A DNA stretch of 5,522 bases from positions 1 through 5,522 of the forward strand of contig CAZIGW010000107.1 of assembly GCA_964538565.1 (NCBI GenBank), in the 5' to 3' direction. The DNA comes from CAYVBN01 sp964538565. GTDB taxonomy: Bacteria > Pseudomonadota > Alphaproteobacteria > Rhizobiales > Xanthobacteraceae. Both the position numbers and the translations under genes were made by a program. Under the pieces are notes generated by a model. The model did no database searches and was not told the DNA's origin. It saw nothing but the letters and a program-made list of their open reading frames with translations. How positions within the stretch are numbered: position 1 is the stretch's first letter; each line of letters starts with the position of its first letter. Below, one piece after another: positions 1 to 4,917 of the stretch.

Positions 1-717
1 GACGGCCCCATCCGGCTCGCCGACTTGAAGCGCTCGGGGGGGGGCGCCAGGGGGCGCCCGCTGTTCCTGCCGCCCAAATTATATAAATCCGCCGTCGACG
101 GCGACGCCCACGGCCGCCGCGACATCTGGAAGTCGGTGCCCGACGCGCTCGCCCCGGCGGCCAAGCAGCTTGCCGGCAAGGGCTGGCAGCGCGGCAAGCG
201 GTGGGCCTACGAGGTGCGGGTGCCGAAATCGGTCGACTGCACGATCGCGCAGCCGAGCGTGAGGATGCCGATCGGCGAATGGGTGAAGCGCGGATTCGTG
301 CCGGCGTACGGGCGCAAGCTGACTGGCGACGAGCTCGCCGAACCGGCCTCGCTGCTGCTGCCGGCCGGCCTCTATGGTCCGGCCTTTCTGACGCCGAAGA
401 ACTACTACGTGATCAAGGAATACAATTATTCCGATCTCTACGTCCTGTTCGTCGGACATCTGAGCGACCGGCTCACCGATCCGCGCCCGTTCGAGACGCC
501 GTGGATGAAGGTGGCGCAACTGCCGACCGCCGACCTCGAACGGATGCAGCGTTACCTGACGGAGCGCGGTTATTATCACGACAAGATCGACGGCAAGGCC
601 GGCATGCTGACCCGCGCGGCGCTCGGCGCATACCAGCGGGCGAGCGGCCTCAAGGTGGACTGCTGGCCGACGGCGGCGGTGCTCGACCACATGCAAGGCC
701 GGGCGCGGGCGGACTGA
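1..717 (+). CDS. Lytic murein transglycosylase, MltB/SLT_2 family, C-terminal part (5' end outside window)
   Basis: This periplasmic enzyme family cleaves the MurNAc-GlcNAc bond of peptidoglycan, releasing 1,6-anhydro-muropeptides. The open frame runs from base 1, so the true start and the catalytic Glu lie to the left; the TTG at 25 is internal, not a start. In window residue numbers, AVDGDAHGRRDIWKSVPDAL (about 31-50) is the family's calcium-loop-like segment followed by the SVPDAL helix. LYGPAFLTPKNYYVI and YNYSDLYVLFVGHLSDRL (about 125-157) match the end of the SLT_2 domain. LERMQRYLTERGYYHDKIDG onward (about 182-233) is a PG_binding_1 domain. This C-terminal order is the usual one for rhizobial MltB homologues. 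Odd: residues 13-25 differ from the family's highly conserved WAGAMGxxQFxPS at W, A, M, Q and S without any frameshift, so this copy may be degenerate or the sequence may be poor at this edge. The next gene starts 34 bases downstream on the same strand. Confidence 0.85.
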   Translation, partial: DGPIRLADLKRSGGGARGRPLFLPPKLYKSAVDGDAHGRRDIWKSVPDALAPAAKQLAGKGWQRGKRWAYEVRVPKSVDCTIAQPSVRMPIGEWVKRGFVPAYGRKLTGDELAEPASLLLPAGLYGPAFLTPKNYYVIKEYNYSDLYVLFVGHLSDRLTDPRPFETPWMKVAQLPTADLERMQRYLTERGYYHDKIDGKAGMLTRAALGAYQRASGLKVDCWPTAAVLDHMQGRARAD

Positions 718-751
718 CGGCAATCGGTTCGACGCCGGCCCCACGGATTCC

Positions 752-1423
752 ATGACAAACGCCCAGCTCAGTCAGAAGGACATCGCCCTGAGGGCAGGGG
801 CGGCGTTTCGCGCCGTCCAGTCGCCGCGTTTCGAACAGGCTCTCAAGGTGGCGTTCGCCGGCGCCGCCGTTTCCTTCGCGTATACGGCCGTCCTGGCGAC
901 CGCCGACCATGATTTCTGGACCGCCTGGATCGACGCGGCGCGGCCGGTCGCCGATGCGGTGGCGTCCGCCGTTCCATCCATTCGCCTCCTCTCGGGCGGG
1001 CTCATCGAGCGCGGGCTGGCGGCCCGCGCCGCCTATGTGGGCCACATCATCGCGGCTCAATGGCTCATCCTCGGGCTCTGCTTTTCCGTCGCGGCCCTCA
1101 TGCTGATTCGCGAGCGCGGGCGTCTGTGCCAGGGGCTGGACGCGTATCGGCGTGAAAAGTCGTCGCTGGGGGCCGGACGGTCGACGGGGCTGGCGCTGCT
1201 GCGCTGGCTGGTGACCCTGGGGCTGCTCGTCTGGATCCCGCTCGACGGACATTCGCGCCAGCTGGCCCAGCCGGGCGCCTACGACCTGGCGACCGACTGG
1301 GGCGGCCTGTTCCTGCTTCTGACGCTGGGCGTCATCTGGTGGTGTATCGTACTCTATCTCTGGAGCATCGCGCTGGCACGGATTGCCTGCTGGGGCGCAC
1401 CCGCGCCAGGCGGCGTGGGTTGA
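752..1423 (+). CDS. Four-helix integral membrane protein of unknown function
   Basis: I do not recognise a family. The 223-residue product has no cleavable signal peptide. Hydrophobic segments lie at about residues 31-50, 96-119 (HIIAAQWLILGLCFSVAALM), 145-163 and 184-206 (very aromatic, with VIWWCIVLYLW), which suggests a four-helix inner-membrane protein. Basic clusters after the second helix (RERGR, YRREK) suggest that the loop between helices 2 and 3 is cytoplasmic. The loop between helices 1 and 2 is polar and alanine-rich and would then be periplasmic. The ATG at 752 is preceded only by a weak ribosome-binding match (CGGA at 744-747). Codon use is normal for the region and the frame is intact. 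It starts 34 bases after the transglycosylase stop, so it could be translated from the same message, although that alone does not show a shared function. A strong hairpin lies 40 bases past the stop. Confidence 0.75.
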   Translation: MTNAQLSQKDIALRAGAAFRAVQSPRFEQALKVAFAGAAVSFAYTAVLATADHDFWTAWIDAARPVADAVASAVPSIRLLSGGLIERGLAARAAYVGHIIAAQWLILGLCFSVAALMLIRERGRLCQGLDAYRREKSSLGAGRSTGLALLRWLVTLGLLVWIPLDGHSRQLAQPGAYDLATDWGGLFLLLTLGVIWWCIVLYLWSIALARIACWGAPAPGGVG

Positions 1424-1463
1424 GATCGGCGGACGTGCAGCCGGACCCAGATCCCAAGACGCC

Positions 1464-1500
1464 GACGGCCGGCGCAGGCGCCGGCCGTCTTGCTCTTCTT
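1464..1500 (+). terminator. Intrinsic terminator between convergent genes
   Basis: GACGGCCGGCGC (1464-1475) and GCGCCGGCCGTC (1478-1489) are perfect inverse complements. With a CAGG loop this gives an 11-bp GC-only stem, followed by TTGCTCTTCTT (1490-1500). It begins 40 bases after the membrane-protein stop and ends 20 bases before the stop of the convergent gene. The T-rich side faces the plus strand. The minus-strand side (GGCGTCTTGG) is a poor U-tract, so termination of the opposing gene here is less certain, though the hairpin could still block or protect both 3' ends. Confidence 0.8.
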
Positions 1501-1520
1501 CAGCCCGCGCGACCTGGGCG

Positions 1521-3290
1521 TCAGCCGCGCGCCTGGCTGACCTTCTGGCCGACCTCGTTGAAGCGCGCCTTCTGCTCGTCGCTGAGGGAGTCGTAGAAGG
1601 GCACGAGCGCCGTGCGCACCGTCTTCACGGCGTCCCGCATGGCGGCGAGCCGCTTGGCGATGGCGTCGAGCCGCGCGACCGGCGTGATCGGCGTCTCGCT
1701 CGGGCAGGCCGACTGGAGCATGTCGGCGGCCTTCGCGGCGGCTTCCTTCAGCCTGTCGAGGCTTTGGCGTTGCGTGTCGTTCGGCTGCACCGCCTGCTCG
1801 ATGTCCGACTGCGGCCAGGCGGTCACCTCGGATGCGGCCTTGCCGCAGCTCTCGGCCAGCGAACGGCCGTTGTTCTGCTTGCCGTTCCCGCTCTCGCCGC
1901 GCGCGCTGATGGCGTTGAAGCGCGCCTTCTGCTCGTCGGTGAGCGAGTCGTAGAACTTGGCGAGCGGCGGACGCACCACGTCGATGGCCTGGAGCATGGC
2001 GTCGACGCGCTGCGCCATGGCGTCGAGCCGTCCGACCGGCGTGAGAGCGACCTCGCTCGGGCAGGCCTGCTTGATGATCTGCGACGCCTTCACCGAGGCG
2101 TTGGCGAGATCGTCGAGCGCGGCGCGCTGATCGGCGGTCGGCTGCACGAGATCCTGGATCTGGTCGATCGGCCATGTGGCGACGTCGCGCGCGTCGCTGC
2201 CGCACATCTGCGACAGCCGGCTCGAGAGCGTCGCCGTGGTCTGACGCGTTCCCCTGCTGCCGCCGCTGCGGGCGCTGGCGACCCGCACCCGTCCCGCCGT
2301 CGAGTAGCCGACGAGCTCGTCATAGCCGTACGGCACGAACAGGCTCGCGTAGATGTCGGGATAGCCATAATCCCAGAACGGATCGTCGTAGTAGTCGTCG
2401 GTCCAGAACGCGTAATCGAAGATGTCGGAGTACGCGTAGGGCCAGAAGACCGGGCCGATCCAGCCGACCGCGAAGAAGCGCCGGCCGCGGCGATGGTCGA
2501 ACCGGCGATGGAAATCGCGCCGCCACGCGACCTTTCCGGCCAACGCGTGCTGGACATTGAGCGATGCGCGGTGATCGCGATGGGCCTGCCGCGAGATGAT
2601 GTTGCGCGCCGTGCGCAGGTCCGCGCTGTTGACCGCGGCGCGCGTGCGCAGATCGCGGACTGCCCGCTCGCGCGCCACGCGGTTGATCCGCCCGAGGCGG
2701 GCATTGTCGCGCGTCAGCGAGCGATTGGTCTCGGTCGAGGGATGGCCGAGGCCGACCGTGCGGCCGTTCGTCGGGCGGCGGGTGTGATTCCGGTCGGTCG
2801 TTACGCTGCGGCCGACCGTCGTGGTGCGGCCATTGCGGCGAATTTCGCGGGTGACCGAGCGCGTGGTGCCCGACGGCCCGCGGACCGTCCTGTGCGTGAT
2901 CGTCGGTCCGCGGACCGTCCGATGAGAGATCGACGGCCCGCCACGGCCCGCCCGGAACGTGTGGACGTTGCCGGTGCGGAACGACGGCCGCGCCGTGAAC
3001 GTGTGCCGCGCCGTCGGCGGGCGGAACGTGCGTGCGTGCCCGATGCTGAACGAACGCGCCGGGCCGGCGCTGAACGAGCGCGCGGGGCCCGGGTTGAAGG
3101 AACGGGCAGGGCCCGGACTGAACGAGCGTCCGATCGAAGGCGCGGCCCGCGGCGCGGCCGGCGCCGCGTGGACAGCAGGTGCTGGATGGGCGGCGGGGCC
3201 GGGCGGCCCGCGCCTCTGTTGTGCCGCGACAGGCGACGCGATCAGCAGACAAATGGCCGTCACACCGACGCCAATTCTGAACTTGGACAT
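1521..3290 (-). CDS. Secreted Arg-rich protein with two LTxxQ/Spy-like modules
   Basis: The 589-residue product is probably periplasmic or surface-located. An ATG 15 bases further upstream (3305) is possible, but the one at 3290 has GGAG seven bases before it and puts a clean signal peptide at the N-terminus (hydrophobic GVGVTAICLLIASPVAA, cleavage near residue 23). The mature part begins with Pro/Ala, then four RSFxxGPA-type octads (55-86). A long Arg/His/Thr-rich, probably disordered stretch follows (90-270) with a threefold ten-residue repeat (GPxIxHRTVR type). Next is an aromatic-acidic segment (272-329; WIGPVFWPYAY, DDYYDDPFWDYGY). Two homologous helical modules end the protein (from 363 and from 482), each with CG...W, QP..xQR..LD, ACPSE, TPVxRLDA and FYDSLxDEQKARFN. 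The last motif resembles the LTxxQ motif of Spy/CpxP-type periplasmic proteins, whose known members act as stress sensors or chaperones; chaperone activity here is inference. The mature protein has exactly four Cys, two per module. An EcfG-type promoter precedes it. Confidence 0.85.
   Translation of the reverse strand: MSKFRIGVGVTAICLLIASPVAAQQRRGPPGPAAHPAPAVHAAPAAPRAAPSIGRSFSPGPARSFNPGPARSFSAGPARSFSIGHARTFRPPTARHTFTARPSFRTGNVHTFRAGRGGPSISHRTVRGPTITHRTVRGPSGTTRSVTREIRRNGRTTTVGRSVTTDRNHTRRPTNGRTVGLGHPSTETNRSLTRDNARLGRINRVARERAVRDLRTRAAVNSADLRTARNIISRQAHRDHRASLNVQHALAGKVAWRRDFHRRFDHRRGRRFFAVGWIGPVFWPYAYSDIFDYAFWTDDYYDDPFWDYGYPDIYASLFVPYGYDELVGYSTAGRVRVASARSGGSRGTRQTTATLSSRLSQMCGSDARDVATWPIDQIQDLVQPTADQRAALDDLANASVKASQIIKQACPSEVALTPVGRLDAMAQRVDAMLQAIDVVRPPLAKFYDSLTDEQKARFNAISARGESGNGKQNNGRSLAESCGKAASEVTAWPQSDIEQAVQPNDTQRQSLDRLKEAAAKAADMLQSACPSETPITPVARLDAIAKRLAAMRDAVKTVRTALVPFYDSLSDEQKARFNEVGQKVSQARG
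1524..2204 (-). repeat. Tandem duplication of a 119-codon module
   Basis: Two copies of the LTxxQ-like module lie head to tail inside the secreted-protein gene: copy A from 2204 to 1848 and copy B from 1847 to the end of the gene. The conserved Cys codons (2204 and 1847; 2063 and 1706) and the DEQKARFN codons are all offset by exactly 357 bases, with no insertion or deletion between them. DNA identity persists in the best-conserved part: the 25 bases at 1557-1581 are repeated exactly at 1914-1938, and the match continues with few differences for about 25 bases more. The protein copies have otherwise diverged strongly, so the duplication looks old, with the end motif under constraint or occasionally converted. 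Confidence 0.9.
2850..2939 (-). repeat. Three 30-base repeats encoding GPxIxHRTVR-type decads
   Basis: The translated units are GPSISHRTVR, GPTITHRTVR and a more divergent GPSGTTRSVT. The first two are nearly identical in DNA (the plus strand shows the CGGACCGTCC block twice, 30 bases apart). The repeat lies within the basic, probably disordered part of the secreted protein. Confidence 0.75.
3033..3128 (-). repeat. Four 24-base repeats encoding RSFxxGPA octads
   Basis: On the minus strand these bases encode RSFSPGPA, RSFNPGPA, RSFSAGPA and RSFSIGHA in succession, followed by a partial fifth unit (RTF). The units have a period of exactly eight codons and lie just after the Pro/Ala-rich start of the mature secreted protein. 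Such short in-frame repeats can gain or lose units by slippage without breaking the frame. Confidence 0.8.
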
Positions 3291-3332
3291 GACACCGCTC
3301 CACATGACGTCCCCGAACGAGCGATACGCTTC

Positions 3333-3358
3333 AACGCGCTACGCAGCTTTGCGGTTCC
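3333..3358 (-). promoter_or_regulatory. Candidate EcfG (general stress sigma factor) promoter
   Basis: Read on the minus strand, GGAAC (3358-3354) is followed after exactly 17 bases by CGTT (3336-3333). This is the consensus described for promoters of the alphaproteobacterial general stress sigma factor EcfG (GGAAC, 16-17 bases, CGTT). The -10 element lies 42 bases before the ATG at 3290, so the transcript would carry a leader of roughly 35 bases that includes the GGAG ribosome binding site. Position and orientation fit the secreted LTxxQ-type gene. No experimental support is visible from sequence alone. Confidence 0.72.
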
Positions 3359-3718
3359 TCAAACTCGCTTCGCCCGCGCGGCTCGCCGAGGTGGGCGCAG
3401 GACCGACCTGGGCGTTTCGCGTTGAAAGATTTCTCGCGAGCGTGCGCGGAAAGTGTGGGGTCACGGTGGCGATGAGGGGTCGCAGCGGCGACATCGCGAC
3501 GCGGCTGCCGCAGCGTTACGGCCGTGCAAGCAGAATTGTCGCGATGCAAAATGTCGACGCGGGCGCTGCGCTGGAGATGTGATGCGAGCGGCGCACGCGC
3601 ACGAGGAGAGTCGGGACGGTACGGCGCACGCCGCGCAACGTGCGACGAAAACCGGTGTGCGATGTCAGGGGCGAAGAACCGCGGAGGTGGAGACAAGGTC
3701 TCTGCCGACGGAAAACAG

Positions 3719-3748
3719 AAAAGGCCGGCTCGCGTGAGCCGGCCTTTT
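3719..3748 (-). terminator. Intrinsic terminator of the first glycine-zipper gene
   Basis: GGCCGGCTC (3723-3731) pairs with GAGCCGGCC (3736-3744) around a four-base loop, flanked by AAAA on one side and TTTT on the other. On the minus strand the stem is followed by TTTTCTGTTTTCC, a good U-tract, and it begins 24 bases past the stop codon at 3773. The symmetric A/T flanks mean it could also stop transcription on the plus strand. Confidence 0.9.
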
Positions 3749-3772
3749 GCAAGAAGATCGTGCCGCGATTTC

Positions 3773-4075
3773 CTACGGACACACGAGCTGGCGCGGACCC
3801 AGACGCCACACGCCGTAGTATTCGTCCCAATAGCGCGGGCGGGTGTAGTAACAGCCCGGGCCGGGGGCGTAGACCGGCGCCGGAGCCACGTAGGCCGGCG
3901 GCGGGGGCGCAGAATTGGCGATCGCGCCGCCGATGATGGCGCCGGCCGCAAGGCCGCCGATTACGCCGGCGGCGACGCCGCAGCCGCGGCAACCCGCGTC
4001 CGCCGTGGTCGGCGCGACGGCCGTCGCTGCCGCGAGGGTCGCGGCCGCCGCAACGGCGATCATGACTTTCTTCAT
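3773..4075 (-). CDS. Small secreted glycine-zipper protein with CRGC motif (paralogue 1)
   Basis: The 100-residue product has a clear signal peptide (MKK, then an Ala/Val-rich core, then APTTADA) with cleavage expected after residue 27. The ATG at 4075 is chosen because GAGGAG lies just upstream with good spacing and because it places MKK at the start of the signal peptide; longer frames would run through the upstream terminator. The mature protein starts with GCRGCG, then a glycine-zipper-like hydrophobic segment (33-53, GVAAGVIGGLAAGAIIGG). A Pro/Ala linker (54-73) and an aromatic-basic tail with two Cys (75 and 99) follow. Proteins of this layout are common and uncharacterised in Rhizobiales; the zipper could insert into or cross a membrane, which is inference. 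It is a close paralogue of the gene at 4314-4616 and has its own terminator on each side. Confidence 0.82.
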   Translation of the reverse strand: MKKVMIAVAAAATLAAATAVAPTTADAGCRGCGVAAGVIGGLAAGAIIGGAIANSAPPPPAYVAPAPVYAPGPGCYYTRPRYWDEYYGVWRLGPRQLVCP

Positions 4076-4230
4076 GGATTTCTCCTCGGTGGGCGCTCGG
4101 CCACGGGCCGACCGCGAAACTGCTTCCACTTTAGTCCCAAATTGAACCATGCGAAATAGGTACTTCGAGTTTGGCCGAAATTTGGTGGAAAAACCGTTGG
4201 TTCCGCAGTGTTCCTTCCGGGTCGCATGAG

Positions 4231-4258
4231 AAAAGGGGCGTCCAGGCGGGCGCCCCTT
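4231..4258 (-). terminator. Intrinsic terminator of the second glycine-zipper gene
   Basis: On the minus strand GGGGCG and CGCCCC (4256-4251 and 4240-4235) form a GC stem with a ten-base loop that can pair partly inside. It is followed directly by TTTTCTC. It begins about 55 bases past the stop at 4314 and separates the two paralogues, so each appears to be its own transcription unit. Confidence 0.82.
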
Positions 4259-4313
4259 CAGGCCCATTTCGAGCGGTATCGACCCGAATCGGCGGTTTTC
4301 GGCGTCAGTCGGG

Positions 4314-4616
4314 TCAATAGCAGACCCGGACCCGGCCGAACCGCCACCGGTAGCCGTCCCAGAAGCGCTCCCGGCGCAGGTAACAGTTCGGTCCCCCGTA
4401 GGCGTAGTAGCCGCCCCAGTAGGGGCCATAGCCGTAGTAGCCGTACGGTCCATAGGGCGCGGCCGCGAACGCCCCGCCCAGAATGGCGCCAGCCGCAAGA
4501 CCGCCGATGATGCCGGCGGCGACTCGCCCGCCACGCGCATCGGCCTGCGTGGGGGCGGCGATGGCCGAAACCGCGATGGCGCCCGCTGCGGCGAGCGCAG
4601 TCAGTGTCTTCTTCAT
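4314..4616 (-). CDS. Small secreted glycine-zipper protein, Tyr/Gly-rich (paralogue 2)
   Basis: The product is also exactly 100 residues. The ATG at 4616 is preceded by GGAGG five bases before it and opens a typical signal peptide (MKKTLTALAAAGAIAVSAIA, then APTQADA, cleavage after residue 27). An in-frame upstream ATG at 4682 would add 22 hydrophilic residues before the signal and is rejected. The mature protein has a glycine-zipper segment (32-50, VAAGIIGGLAAGAILGG), a Gly/Tyr-rich stretch (54-76, with YGYYGYGPYWGGYYAYGG) and a basic aromatic tail with two Cys (78 and 99). It aligns with the neighbouring paralogue over the signal peptide, zipper and tail (GPxCY...RxWD..Y...CY or CP), but it lacks the CRGC motif and has a Tyr/Gly rather than Pro/Ala linker. 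Function is unknown; an envelope or surface role is inferred. The operator-like cluster at 4685-4720 lies upstream. Confidence 0.82.
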   Translation of the reverse strand: MKKTLTALAAAGAIAVSAIAAPTQADARGGRVAAGIIGGLAAGAILGGAFAAAPYGPYGYYGYGPYWGGYYAYGGPNCYLRRERFWDGYRWRFGRVRVCY

Positions 4617-4684
4617 GGCAACCTCCATGCGGTCCCGTTGGTCCCCCGCTTCAACGGTCTCCTGACCACGAAGGTTGCACAATC

Positions 4685-4720
4685 GACCTGAACGGCGGCT
4701 GAACGCGCCGCCTACAGGTC
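4685..4720. promoter_or_regulatory. Direct repeat CTGAACG within an imperfect palindrome, candidate operator
   Basis: CTGAACG occurs at 4688-4694 and again at 4699-4705, an 11-base period that places both copies on the same face of the helix. Tandem half-sites with this spacing are typical of OmpR/PhoB-family response regulators. The same bases lie inside an imperfect palindrome: GACCTG (4685-4690) pairs with CAGGTC (4715-4720), and GGCGGC (4694-4699) pairs with GCCGCC (4707-4712). The cluster lies about 70-105 bases before the ATG at 4616. As RNA it would be a stem-loop without a T-run, so it is unlikely to be a terminator. The binding protein is not identified. Confidence 0.5.
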
Positions 4721-4770
4721 ATTGTTTTCATTGAGACAATGCGGCCAAATACCTCTCTTCATTTAGATTT

Positions 4771-4784
4771 GATTTGAGCAAATC
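4771..4784. other. 14-base palindrome GATTTG-AG-CAAATC
   Basis: Six-base arms GATTTG and CAAATC flank a two-base centre, in the most AT-rich part of the intergenic region and preceded by a partial repeat of the same arm (AGATTT). It could be a dimeric regulator site for the gene starting at 4616, about 155 bases downstream. A chance palindrome in AT-rich DNA cannot be excluded. Confidence 0.3.
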
Positions 4785-4849
4785 CGGCCCGCCCGTCCCG
4801 GTGGCATGAGACGCCTGCTTGCGCGGTTCCGGCCACGGGTATCGGCAGC

Positions 4850-4874
4850 AAAAGCGCGCCCTCACCCGGCGCGC
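4850..4874 (-). terminator. Intrinsic terminator of thiC
   Basis: On the minus strand GCGCGCC (4874-4868) and GGCGCGC (4860-4854) form a perfect 7-bp GC stem around a seven-base loop, followed at once by TTTTGCTG. It begins 43 bases past the thiC stop at 4918, as expected for the 3' end of that transcript. Confidence 0.82.
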
Positions 4875-4917
4875 CCCGCGCATCAAGACCGCAGGATTCG
4901 ATCCGCCTTGCGACCGC

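Larger units (their letters stand above)
3291..3772. other. Intergenic region without a recognisable gene
   Basis: This 482-base stretch separates the start of the secreted LTxxQ-type gene from the end of the first glycine-zipper gene. It holds the EcfG-type promoter and leader near the left end and the terminator at 3719-3748 near the right end. Small hairpins occur between them (for example GTCGC/GCGAC at 3479-3492 and GAGAC/GTCTC at 3690-3702), but none has a T-run. Several open frames cross it on both strands, but they show no familiar motif, lack convincing ribosome binding sites and have the composition expected of GC-rich non-coding DNA. I see no tRNA or known small RNA. Confidence 0.6.
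4617..4917. other. Intergenic region between thiC and the second glycine-zipper gene
   Basis: These 301 bases hold, from right to left in the direction of transcription, the thiC terminator (4850-4874), an AT-richer stretch with a 14-base palindrome (4771-4784), an inverted repeat CATTGT/ACAATG (4720-4741), the direct-repeat/palindrome cluster (4685-4720) and the ribosome binding site of the gene starting at 4616. The AT-richer block at about 4720-4785 is the likeliest place for a promoter, but I cannot assign -35 and -10 boxes with confidence. No small gene is supported. Confidence 0.6.

Noticed and set aside
79..1252. Minus-strand open frames opposite the transglycosylase and membrane-protein genes
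   Set aside because: They are compositional shadows rich in Arg, Pro and Ala without family motifs, while the plus-strand frames show clear domains or membrane helices.
1383..3425. A very long plus-strand open frame (about 680 codons) antisense to the secreted LTxxQ-type gene
   Set aside because: It is Arg/Ala-rich with no recognisable motif, no ribosome binding site and no signal peptide. It lies almost wholly opposite a gene with clear protein-level repeats. GC-rich third positions commonly leave such frames open.
4097..4111. Hairpin TCGGCC/GGCCGA just upstream of paralogue 1, considered as a riboswitch or thermosensor
   Set aside because: Only six base pairs, and it does not cover the ribosome binding site or start codon; no known riboswitch pattern is visible.
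4184..4214. EcfG-type promoter for paralogue 1 (GGAAC on the minus strand)
   Set aside because: No CGTT lies 16-17 bases after either GGAAC, unlike the clean match at 3333-3358.
4076..4540. Long minus-strand frame extending paralogue 1 upstream across the preceding terminator
   Set aside because: It would cross the intrinsic terminator at 4231-4258 and overlap the neighbouring gene; the internal ATG at 4075 has GAGGAG and starts a standard signal peptide.
4616..4682. Upstream ATG extending paralogue 2 by 22 residues
   Set aside because: The added residues are polar and would bury the signal peptide; the ATG at 4616 has GGAGG at ideal spacing.
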